A stretch of 36,924 nucleotides of DNA from an uncultured Bacteroidales bacterium (GTDB taxonomy: Bacteria > Bacteroidota > Bacteroidia > Bacteroidales > Paludibacteraceae), in the NCBI GenBank assembly GCA_900321605.1, contig ONWR01000020.1, forward strand, positions 1-36,924, read 5' to 3'. The first letter of the stretch is position 1, and each line of letters begins with the position of its first letter. Below the pieces are notes generated by a model, which saw nothing but the letters and a program-made list of their open reading frames with translations, did no database searches and was not told the origin of the DNA. A program made the position numbers and the translations under genes. This document shows positions 15,470 through 22,671 of this stretch, in pieces.

Positions 15470-16759
15470 ATGGCCAATAAACGCAAGATAATTAACGACC
15501 CCGTGTTCGGTTTTCTGTCTATACCGAACGAGCTGATCTACGATGTGTTACAGCATCCTTATGTGCAGCGTTTGAACCGAATTCGTCAGTTGGGTCTCTC
15601 GTATCTGGTGTATCCGGGTGCCTTGCATAGTCGTTTCGGACACTCCTTGGGAGCGATGCATCTGATGCACGAGGCGATCAGTTCGCTGCGGCTCAAAGGT
15701 GTGGAGATCACGGACGAGGAAGCAACGGCAGCTATGATAGCTATTCTGCTGCACGACATCGGTCATGGACCTTTCTCCCATGTGTTGGAGCATACCCTCG
15801 TGGACGGCGTGACGCACGAAGATATATCGCTGCTGATGATGGAGCGGATCAATGAGGATCTCTATAAGTTGAGAGTTGATAGTTTAGAGTTGAGAGAAGT
15901 TGAAGAGTCGAAAGTTGAAAGTCATAAGCCTCTTGACATGGCGATCGCGATATTCAAGAACGAATATCCCAAACATTTCCTGCATCAGTTGATTTCGAGT
16001 CAGCTGGATGTGGATCGAATGGATTACCTTTGCCGTGATTCGTTCTTTACCGGCGTGCAGGAAGGTCGTGTGGCGAGTGAGCGTTTGCTCAAGATGTTAG
16101 ACGTCCGTGACGACCGTCTGGTGGTGCAAGTGAAAGGTATCTACTCGGTGGAGAAATTCCTTGTGGCTCGTCGTCTGATGTACTGGCAGGTCTATCTGCA
16201 TAAGACCTCTGTGGCGGCAGAGCAGCATCTGATCAAGATTCTCTCAAGAGCGAAAGAGTTGGCACGAAGCGGAATGCCTTTGTTCTGCTCTCCGGCTTTG
16301 CGGTATTTCCTGTATCAGAAAGTGACGTTCGATATGTTTAGCCCGACGAGCGAAGCCTTGGAGCAGTATGCGCTCTTGGATGACAACGATGTGCTGTGCG
16401 CTATCAAGGTATGGATCAGCAGCGAGGACAAAGTGCTGAGTGCGTTGAGTCGCAGTTTTATTGACCGTCAGCTCTTCCGAGGCGAGCAGTTGGATGCACC
16501 TTTGACGGCGGAGCAGCAGAAAGCGCTCAACGAGTGCTACGCGCAGGCATTGGGAATAAGCGAAGAAGAGGCTTCCTATTGTTGGAGTGAGCACGTCTCT
16601 ACCAGCAATACCTATTCGGAGAAAGCCGACTCGATAGATATATTATACTCGGATGGTACTATCCGTGACATCTCTGAAGCCAGTGAGATACTCGATCTTG
16701 CTGCGCTGACGAGAAAACCGAAGAAGTTATACCTCTTTCGCTTTCGGTTAAACCGTTAA
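15470..16759 (+). CDS. HD-domain phosphohydrolase
   Basis: A 429-residue HD superfamily phosphohydrolase (COG1078-like), related to dNTP triphosphohydrolases; the true substrate is unknown. Metal-binding residues are visible in YPGALHSRFGHSLGAMHL (about 48-65) and AILLHDIGHGPFSHVLEHT (about 91-109), with a later Asp in SSQLDVDRMDYLCRDSFFTG. Between residues about 132 and 155 (KLRVDSLELREVEESKVESHK) the protein is encoded by short GTTGA/GTTGAAAG-type repeats that look like an in-frame insertion. The stop codon lies within a GTTAAAnn repeat. It is first in the lpxD-lpxC-lpxA cluster. Confidence 0.9.
   Translation: MANKRKIINDPVFGFLSIPNELIYDVLQHPYVQRLNRIRQLGLSYLVYPGALHSRFGHSLGAMHLMHEAISSLRLKGVEITDEEATAAMIAILLHDIGHGPFSHVLEHTLVDGVTHEDISLLMMERINEDLYKLRVDSLELREVEESKVESHKPLDMAIAIFKNEYPKHFLHQLISSQLDVDRMDYLCRDSFFTGVQEGRVASERLLKMLDVRDDRLVVQVKGIYSVEKFLVARRLMYWQVYLHKTSVAAEQHLIKILSRAKELARSGMPLFCSPALRYFLYQKVTFDMFSPTSEALEQYALLDDNDVLCAIKVWISSEDKVLSALSRSFIDRQLFRGEQLDAPLTAEQQKALNECYAQALGISEEEASYCWSEHVSTSNTYSEKADSIDILYSDGTIRDISEASEILDLAALTRKPKKLYLFRFRLNR
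15868..15923 (+). repeat. In-frame degenerate repeat inside the HD gene
   Basis: Degenerate units GTTGAGA, GTTGATA, GTTTAGA, GTTGAGA, GTTGAAGA, GTTGAAAG follow one another and are related to the TTGATAG array at 2587-2614. They encode a charged loop between MERINEDL and PLDMAIAIF. Confidence 0.7.
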
Positions 16760-16785
16760 ATTGTTAAATTGTTAAATCGTTAGAT
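16747..16785 (+). repeat. Octamer array GTTAAAnn
   Basis: GTTAAACC, GTTAAATT, GTTAAATT, GTTAAATC and a final GTTAGATA follow each other with an exact 8-base period from 16747. They supply the last codons and stop of the HD gene and reach the lpxD start at 16786. Confidence 0.9.
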
Positions 16786-17832
16786 ATGAAATTTAGTGCA
16801 CAGCAAATTGCAGCAGTATTGGGCGGAGCCCTATACGGAAACACCAACGCGATGGTGAGTGATGTAGCGCCGATTGAGCAAGCTCAAGCGCAGCACTTGA
16901 CCTTTATCACGGACGAGAAATACTTGCCGTTCTTGGAGAAAACCAAGGCAGGTGTGATACTCATCACCCGCAGCTTGGTGGAAGGAAAAATTGCATTTCC
17001 GGAAGGTGAAGGAAAGGCAGGAGGAGCTGTTATTTTAGTGGAGAACGCACGCGGAGCAATGGGACAGTTGTTGCAGATGGTATCGCAGGCGATGTTCCCT
17101 GCCAAGAAAGGCGTGGAGCAGCCGAGTTTTGTGAGCGAAGGAGTGACCGTTCCCGAAGACGCGTACGTGGGCGCTTTTGCCTATATCGGCAAGAACGTAC
17201 ATCTTGGCGCAGGAGTGCAGATCTATCCGCAGGTCTATATTGGCGATAATGTCACCATAGGCGAGGGTACGATCCTCTATTCGGGCGTGAAGATCTATCC
17301 GAACTGCCAAGTCGGCAAGCAATGTATCTTGCATAGCGGCGTGGTAGTCGGAGCCGATGGTTTTGGCTTTGAACCCGATGCACAAGGTATCAACCGTAAG
17401 ATTCCGCAGATCGGTAATGTGATCATCGAGGACGATGTAGAGCTCGGAGCCAACACTTGTGTGGACAGAGCGATGATGGGTTCGACTATCGTTCGCAAGA
17501 ATGCTAAGGTGGATAACCTCGTGCAGATTGCCCATAACGTGGAAGTGGGCGAGTCCACGTTCCTCTGTGCACAAGTGGGAATAGCCGGTAGTAGTAAGAT
17601 CGGCAATCATTGTATCCTTACGGGTCAAGTGGGCGTAGCAGGACACATTGAGGTAGCGGACAACTGCGTCTTTGGCGCTAAGACCGGTATCGCAGGAAAC
17701 ATCCGCAAACCGGGTCAGTACTCGGGCTTCCCTGCTATCGAAGCTGCTAACTGGAGACGTTCGGTAGTTGGTTTCAAACAGTTGCCGGATATGATCAAGC
17801 GCCTTCAAGAATTAGAGAAAAATAGTAAATAA
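16786..17832 (+). CDS. lpxD: UDP-3-O-acylglucosamine N-acyltransferase
   Basis: LpxD transfers a 3-hydroxyacyl chain from acyl-carrier protein to the glucosamine nitrogen, the third step of lipid A synthesis, in the cytosol. The 348-residue length is typical. An N-terminal uridine-binding domain (AQAQHLTFITDEKYLPFL) is followed by a left-handed beta helix of hexapeptide repeats from about residue 105. The catalytic His is in VQIAHNVEVG. The signature VVVGADGFGFEPD precedes it and a helical C-terminus (LPDMIKRLQELEK) ends the protein. lpxC follows after six bases. Confidence 0.96.
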   Translation: MKFSAQQIAAVLGGALYGNTNAMVSDVAPIEQAQAQHLTFITDEKYLPFLEKTKAGVILITRSLVEGKIAFPEGEGKAGGAVILVENARGAMGQLLQMVSQAMFPAKKGVEQPSFVSEGVTVPEDAYVGAFAYIGKNVHLGAGVQIYPQVYIGDNVTIGEGTILYSGVKIYPNCQVGKQCILHSGVVVGADGFGFEPDAQGINRKIPQIGNVIIEDDVELGANTCVDRAMMGSTIVRKNAKVDNLVQIAHNVEVGESTFLCAQVGIAGSSKIGNHCILTGQVGVAGHIEVADNCVFGAKTGIAGNIRKPGQYSGFPAIEAANWRRSVVGFKQLPDMIKRLQELEKNSK

Positions 17833-17838
17833 GATATC

Positions 17839-18744
17839 ATGAAACAAAAAACATTAAAAGAAGAATTTACGCTGCAATCGGTGGGCCTGCATACAGGTCT
17901 TCAAATCACAGCTACTTTTCATCCGGCTCCTGTGAACACAGGTATCTGTCTGCGTCGTGTGGACCTGCCGAAGAAACCCTGTCACCAAGCATTGGCTGAC
18001 TATGTATCGGGAACAGAACGCGGAACGGTCTTAGAGCGCGGTAAATGGAAGATCTCCACGGTAGAGCACGCTTTGAGTGCGCTGTACGCCATGGGAGTAG
18101 ATAACTGTATCATCGATGTGGATGCGCCGGAGATGCCTATTCTGGACGGTAGCGCACGTTATTTCGTCAAAGAGATAGAGCGCGTTGGTCTGGTAGAGCA
18201 GGATGCCGAGCAGAATGTATATGTAGTGACCGAGCCGATCGAGTATATCTCCGAGCACGGAAACATCCTGCGTATTGAGCCTTGCGACCACTACGAGGTC
18301 GATGTGACGATCTCTTTCCGTTCGATGTTCCTGCGTGAACAACACGCTACGCTGACCGACCTGACGAAGTATCCCAAAGAGATTGCTGCGGCTCGTACGT
18401 TCTGTTTCGTTCGTGAGATAGAACCGCTGCTGCGTGTCGGACTCATCAAAGGTGGAGATCTCAAGAACGCGCTCGTCATCTACGAGACCGAGATGAGCCA
18501 AGAAGGAATGGATTATTTCTGCGACAAGATGGGTCAGCCGCATTTCGATGCTACGAAATTGGGTTACCTCTCGCCGCTGAACTACCAGAACGAACCGGCA
18601 CGTCATAAGTTGCTCGATGTCATCGGCGACCTCTCGCTGCTCGGAATGCGTATCCAGGGACGTATCAAAGCCTACAAACCCGGACATACTTTCAACACCC
18701 AGTGCGTCCGTCGTCTGCGTAACCAAATCATCAACGAAGAATAA
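17839..18744 (+). CDS. lpxC: UDP-3-O-acyl-N-acetylglucosamine deacetylase, without fused FabZ domain
   Basis: LpxC is the zinc deacetylase that commits UDP-GlcNAc derivatives to lipid A. Zinc ligands are seen as His77 in STVEHALSAL and His256/Asp260 in ARHKLLDVIGDL, matching the His/His/Asp set of E. coli LpxC. MPILDGSARYFV and the EAARTFCF-like AAARTFCFV are also present. The product has 301 residues and stops shortly after the LpxC fold (RRLRNQIINEE). In many Bacteroidota LpxC is a longer protein fused to the dehydratase FabZ; here that domain is absent and lpxA begins 23 bases later. Confidence 0.95.
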   Translation: MKQKTLKEEFTLQSVGLHTGLQITATFHPAPVNTGICLRRVDLPKKPCHQALADYVSGTERGTVLERGKWKISTVEHALSALYAMGVDNCIIDVDAPEMPILDGSARYFVKEIERVGLVEQDAEQNVYVVTEPIEYISEHGNILRIEPCDHYEVDVTISFRSMFLREQHATLTDLTKYPKEIAAARTFCFVREIEPLLRVGLIKGGDLKNALVIYETEMSQEGMDYFCDKMGQPHFDATKLGYLSPLNYQNEPARHKLLDVIGDLSLLGMRIQGRIKAYKPGHTFNTQCVRRLRNQIINEE

Positions 18745-18767
18745 TAAATCTGAATTCTGAAATCTAT

Positions 18768-19538
18768 ATGATTAGTCCATTAGCAAGTATTCATCCGGAA
18801 GCCAAGATCGGCGCGGATGTAGAAATAGGTCCTTTCGTCTTCATTGACAAGGACGTAGAGATCGGAGACGGTTGTATCATCGACTCCAATGCCACTATCT
18901 GTCAGTACACCAAGTTGGGCAAACACTGCCATGTGTTCCCTTCTGCTGTGATCGGAGCTATCCCGCAGGACCTCAAGTTCCACGGCGAGGTGACTTGGAC
19001 GATCATCGGCGACAACTGCGTGCTGCGTGAGTTCGTTACGGTACATCGTGGTACGTTCAGCAAGGGTCAGACCGTCATCGGCAACAACAACCTGATCATG
19101 GCGTACTGCCATGTGGCGCACGACTGTGTCTTGGGTAATAACATCATTATGTCCAACACGACACAGTTGGCAGGTGAAGTCGTAGTGGATGATTTCGCTA
19201 TCATCGGTGGTGGTACACTCGTGCATCAGTTCAGTCATATCGGTAGCCATGTGATGGTACAAGGCGGTTCGCGTATCAACAAAGACGTGCCTCCGTTCAT
19301 CATCGCTGCCCGTGAGCCGATCTCGTATTGCGGCGTGAACTCGGTCGGTCTCAATCGTCGTGGGTTTACTGCAGAGCAGATCCACACGATCCAAGAAGTC
19401 TATCGTCTGCTCTATCAGGGCGGCATGAACACGACTCAGGCACTCGATCATATCGTAGAGACGATGCCGGCATCCGCTGAACGTGACCTGATTGTAGATT
19501 TCGTTCGTGCGTCAACCAGAGGAGTCGTAAGAGCATAA
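18768..19538 (+). CDS. lpxA: UDP-N-acetylglucosamine acyltransferase
   Basis: LpxA catalyses the first step of lipid A synthesis, O-acylation of UDP-GlcNAc from hydroxyacyl-ACP. The 256-residue protein is a left-handed beta helix built of hexapeptide repeats (IHPEAKIGADVEIGPFVFI), with the catalytic His in MAYCHVAHDC. PQDLKFHGE, VTVHRGT and VQGGSRINKDVPPF match the family. The C-terminal helical part includes VGLNRRGFTAEQI. Length and order lpxD-lpxC-lpxA are typical of Bacteroidota. Confidence 0.97.
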   Translation: MISPLASIHPEAKIGADVEIGPFVFIDKDVEIGDGCIIDSNATICQYTKLGKHCHVFPSAVIGAIPQDLKFHGEVTWTIIGDNCVLREFVTVHRGTFSKGQTVIGNNNLIMAYCHVAHDCVLGNNIIMSNTTQLAGEVVVDDFAIIGGGTLVHQFSHIGSHVMVQGGSRINKDVPPFIIAAREPISYCGVNSVGLNRRGFTAEQIHTIQEVYRLLYQGGMNTTQALDHIVETMPASAERDLIVDFVRASTRGVVRA

Positions 19539-19573
19539 GGAAAAATCAAAGCTTGCAAGTAAAAAACAAATAT

Positions 19574-21295
19574 ATGGAAGTTGAGGAAAAAAGTCTCAAT
19601 TTTATTGAGCAAATAGTACAAAAAGACCTTGCAGAGGGAGTGAACGGTGGACGTATTCAGACGCGTTTCCCGCCTGAGCCGAACGGATACCTGCATATCG
19701 GACACGTCAAGGCGATATGTATGGACTTCGGTATTGCCGAGAAATACAACGGTGTTTGTAATCTCCGTTTTGACGACACGAACCCTGCCAAGGAGGATAC
19801 CGAATACGTAGAGACCATTGAGCGCGATATTCGTTGGCTTGGTTTCAAATGGGGACATATTTTCTATGCCTCCGATTATTTCCAGCAGCTCTATGACCTC
19901 GCTATCCGTTTCATCAAAGAAGGCAAAGCCTATGTGGATGAACAGACAGCCGAGCAGATTGCGGAGCAGAAAGGTACGCCGACCGAGCCCGGTGTGGCTT
20001 CGCCTTACCGTGATCGTCCGATCGAGGAGAACCTGCGTCTCTTCGAGGCAATGCAACGGGGCGAGATAGAGGAAGGCAAGATGGTTCTGCGTGCGAAGAT
20101 CGACATGGCAAACCCCAACATGCATTTCCGTGATCCGATCATGTATCGTATCATCACCTCGCATCCGCATCATCGTACCGGACACACATGGAACGTCTAT
20201 CCGATGTATGACTTTGCGCATGGACAATCCGATTATTTCGAAGGCGTGACGCACTCGATCTGTACGCTTGAGTTCGAGGTGCATCGTCCGTTGTACGACT
20301 ATTTCATCGACCAGTTCAGCGGAGCTAATTTCTGCGGATTGAGTCCTTATGGTCCCGACTATCGTCCCAAACAGCGTGAGTTCAACCGACTCAACATCAC
20401 TTATACCGTCATGTCGAAGCGTAAGATGTTGCAGCTCGTCAAGGAAGGTCTGGTGGCAGGCTGGGATGATCCGCGTATGCCGACCGTCTGTGGTTTGCGT
20501 CGTCGTGGATATACGCCGACTGCTATCCGCAATTTCATGGATCGTATTGGTTATACCAAAGTAGAGGGAATGATTGACCAAGGTCTGTTGGAGCATACTA
20601 TCCGTGAGGATCTCAAGGAGACAGCTCCGCGTGTATGCGCTATCTTCGATCCTGTGAAGTTGGTTATCACCAACTATGAGGGCGAAGGCGAAACCATTAC
20701 CGCAGAGAATATCGACGGACACGAGGAGCTCGGTACGCGTGAGATCCGTTTTGGTCGTGAGCTGTGGATTGAACGTGGTGACTTCCTCGAAGAGGCGGAT
20801 AATAAGTTCTACCGTCTCTCTCCCGGTGGTCGCGAGGTGCGTCTGAAGAGCAGTTATATCATTCAGGCAACCGGTTGCGAGAAGGATGCAGAAGGAAAGC
20901 TCACTACCGTCTATGCAACGTATGATCCGAACTCCAAGTCGGGCACAGAAGGCGGTAACCGCAAGACCAAAGCGACTATCAACTGGGTAGAATGCGATAC
21001 CTGTCTCGATGCTGAGGTACGTATGTACGACCGTCTCTTTGCTTGCGAGAACCCGAGTGCTGAGGAAGGTGACTTCCGTGATCTGCTCAACCCCGAAAGC
21101 CTCAAGGTGGTGACTGCCAAAGTGGAAGGTTCGCTGCGCAGCGAGTTGCACGAGCCGGTTCTGGTCGATGGTATCGAGCAGGAGAACCACTACCAGTTGC
21201 TCAAACAAGGTTACTTCGTGGTTGATCCGGACACTACCGCTGACAAACTGGTTCTCAACCGTACTTGCTCCCTCAAGGATAACTACTTGAAATAA
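19574..21295 (+). CDS. glnS: Glutaminyl-tRNA synthetase
   Basis: Class I aminoacyl-tRNA synthetase charging tRNA-Gln with glutamine. The HIGH motif is in RFPPEPNGYLHIGHVKAI and the KMSKS-like motif in TYTVMSKRKM. NLRFDDTNPAKED is the GlnRS signature after the first helix. The C-terminal anticodon-binding beta-barrels follow (about 340-570). The ATG at 19574 (MEVEEKSLNF) is preferred; a TTG seven codons earlier is possible. Length of 573 residues fits. It lies 35 bases after lpxA and probably continues that transcript. A very long antisense open frame is a coding shadow. Confidence 0.96.
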   Translation: MEVEEKSLNFIEQIVQKDLAEGVNGGRIQTRFPPEPNGYLHIGHVKAICMDFGIAEKYNGVCNLRFDDTNPAKEDTEYVETIERDIRWLGFKWGHIFYASDYFQQLYDLAIRFIKEGKAYVDEQTAEQIAEQKGTPTEPGVASPYRDRPIEENLRLFEAMQRGEIEEGKMVLRAKIDMANPNMHFRDPIMYRIITSHPHHRTGHTWNVYPMYDFAHGQSDYFEGVTHSICTLEFEVHRPLYDYFIDQFSGANFCGLSPYGPDYRPKQREFNRLNITYTVMSKRKMLQLVKEGLVAGWDDPRMPTVCGLRRRGYTPTAIRNFMDRIGYTKVEGMIDQGLLEHTIREDLKETAPRVCAIFDPVKLVITNYEGEGETITAENIDGHEELGTREIRFGRELWIERGDFLEEADNKFYRLSPGGREVRLKSSYIIQATGCEKDAEGKLTTVYATYDPNSKSGTEGGNRKTKATINWVECDTCLDAEVRMYDRLFACENPSAEEGDFRDLLNPESLKVVTAKVEGSLRSELHEPVLVDGIEQENHYQLLKQGYFVVDPDTTADKLVLNRTCSLKDNYLK

Positions 21296-21306
21296 CGTTT
21301 GAAGTC

Positions 21307-21723
21307 TTGCGTACGCGCGTGTATAATAATAAGGAGCAGATCTTCTGCGAATGGAGGCATCGTTGGGTGCGTCTGACGCCGGAAGAGTGGGTTCGTCAAC
21401 AGTTGCTTCACCGTCTGGTGGAGCAACTTGACTATCCGGCTTCCCTTATTGCTGTGGAGCAGGCGATTAACGTCGGCGAAGCTAAGAAACGATGCGATGC
21501 TGTCGTCTATGACCGGCAGATGAATCCGCTCATGGTTATCGAATGTAAGGCGGAGACCGTGCCGCTGACGCAAAAGACTTTAGATCAGGCAATTACGTAT
21601 AATAGAAAACTCAATGTACCTTTTCTGATGCTCCATAACGGAGTGCAGACTATTTGTATTCATGGAACAAATCATTACACTTCTGGATTCCCTCGATACA
21701 CCGACCTTTTACGGTGTGAATAA
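21307..21723 (+). CDS. PD-(D/E)XK nuclease-like protein (type I restriction R N-terminal-like)
   Basis: A 138-residue protein resembling the stand-alone Bacteroidota proteins with an HSDR_N_2-type domain. RLTPEEWVRQQLLHRLVEQL leads into the nuclease-like core CDAVVYDRQMNPLMVIECKA, where Asp and the Glu-x-Lys pair form a PD-(D/E)XK site, then LDQAITYNRKLNVPFLMLHNG. The function is unknown. No ATG is available at the N-terminus. TTG at 21307 is chosen, but the frame is open further upstream into glnS, so an ATA or other start overlapping the glnS stop is possible. The last 62 bases overlap phoH in another frame. Confidence 0.75.
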   Translation: MRTRVYNNKEQIFCEWRHRWVRLTPEEWVRQQLLHRLVEQLDYPASLIAVEQAINVGEAKKRCDAVVYDRQMNPLMVIECKAETVPLTQKTLDQAITYNRKLNVPFLMLHNGVQTICIHGTNHYTSGFPRYTDLLRCE

Positions 21724-22585
21724 TAAAAACATCCTCTGTCTCAAGAACCAACACCCCGATGTCCGTGTGGTAGCACGCGGCTATCAGGTGAAAGTGACGG
21801 GAGCAGAAAAAGCGATAGAGCATTTCGAGAAATCGCTGCATCTATGCGAGCAGTTCTGCGTACGCAATAACCGTCTCTCGGAGCAGGATATTCTCCTTCT
21901 GCTGCACGGCGATAGGCCCCAAGAGCAAGCTACCGATAACTTGATTCTTCATGGTGTGAACGGCAAGTCTATCTATGCCCGTTCGGCTAATCAGCAGGCT
22001 TTGGTCAAAGCATACGAAGAGAACGATCTGCTATTTGCAGTCGGTCCTGCCGGTAGCGGTAAGACCTATACAGCTATCGCTTTGGCTGTACGCGCCTTGC
22101 GGAACAGAGAGGTGAAGCGGATCATCCTTTCCCGTCCGGCTGTTGAGGCAGGAGAGAAATTAGGATTCTTGCCCGGAGACATGAAAGAGAAGATTGATCC
22201 CTATTTGCAACCTCTATATGATGCCTTGCAGGACATGATTCCCGGAGCCAAACTCGCGGAGTTCATGGAGAAAGGAACGATCCAGATTGCGCCTTTGGCA
22301 TTCATGCGCGGACGGACACTCTCCGATGCCGTGGTGATTTTGGATGAGGCGCAGAACACGACTGCTTTGCAGCTGAAGATGTTCCTCACCCGTTTGGGAT
22401 TAGGAGGAAAGATGATTGTTACCGGCGATATGACGCAGATTGACCTGCCGCCGACTCAGAAGTCCGGTTTGAGGGATGCTATGGAGCGGTTCAGAGACAT
22501 CAAAGGTATCAAAATCATCGAATTCAACGAGAAAGATATCGTCCGTCATCCGCTTGTTAAGAAGATCGTGGCGGCGTATAAATAG
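21662..22585 (+). CDS. phoH: PhoH family ATPase
   Basis: A 307-residue PhoH-like protein, a P-loop ATPase linked to RNA metabolism in other bacteria. Walker A is GPAGSGKTYTA (about residues 129-139), Walker B is VVILDEAQNTT, and VTGDMTQIDLP and LSRPAVEAGEKLGFLPGD are family motifs. The N-terminal about 100 residues include a KH-like region (VRVVARGYQVKVTGAEKAIEHF). The ATG at 21662 matches the family N-terminus, so the 62-base overlap with the preceding gene appears real. Confidence 0.93.
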   Translation: MEQIITLLDSLDTPTFYGVNNKNILCLKNQHPDVRVVARGYQVKVTGAEKAIEHFEKSLHLCEQFCVRNNRLSEQDILLLLHGDRPQEQATDNLILHGVNGKSIYARSANQQALVKAYEENDLLFAVGPAGSGKTYTAIALAVRALRNREVKRIILSRPAVEAGEKLGFLPGDMKEKIDPYLQPLYDALQDMIPGAKLAEFMEKGTIQIAPLAFMRGRTLSDAVVILDEAQNTTALQLKMFLTRLGLGGKMIVTGDMTQIDLPPTQKSGLRDAMERFRDIKGIKIIEFNEKDIVRHPLVKKIVAAYK

Positions 22586-22665
22586 GTTTGCTAAAGCAAA
22601 CGTTAAAATGTTAAAATGGTCACTTTGTGACGTTAAAACGTTAAATTGTTAAATGATAAATCGTT
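22586..22665 (+). repeat. Composite of two small hairpins and GTTAAAnn octamers
   Basis: The order is GTTTGC-TAAA-GCAAAC (22586-22601), two GTTAAAAT (22602-22617), GTCAC-TTT-GTGAC (22619-22631), then GTTAAAAC, GTTAAATT, GTTAAATG and a degenerate end GTTAATAG. It fills nearly the whole gap between phoH and the secreted protein. Related octamers lie at 16747-16785. Confidence 0.85.
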
Positions 22666-22671
22666 AATAGC

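Noticed and set aside
19448-21208. 586-codon antisense open frame across glnS
   Set aside because: The plus strand encodes clear GlnRS motifs; the antisense product shows no family features.
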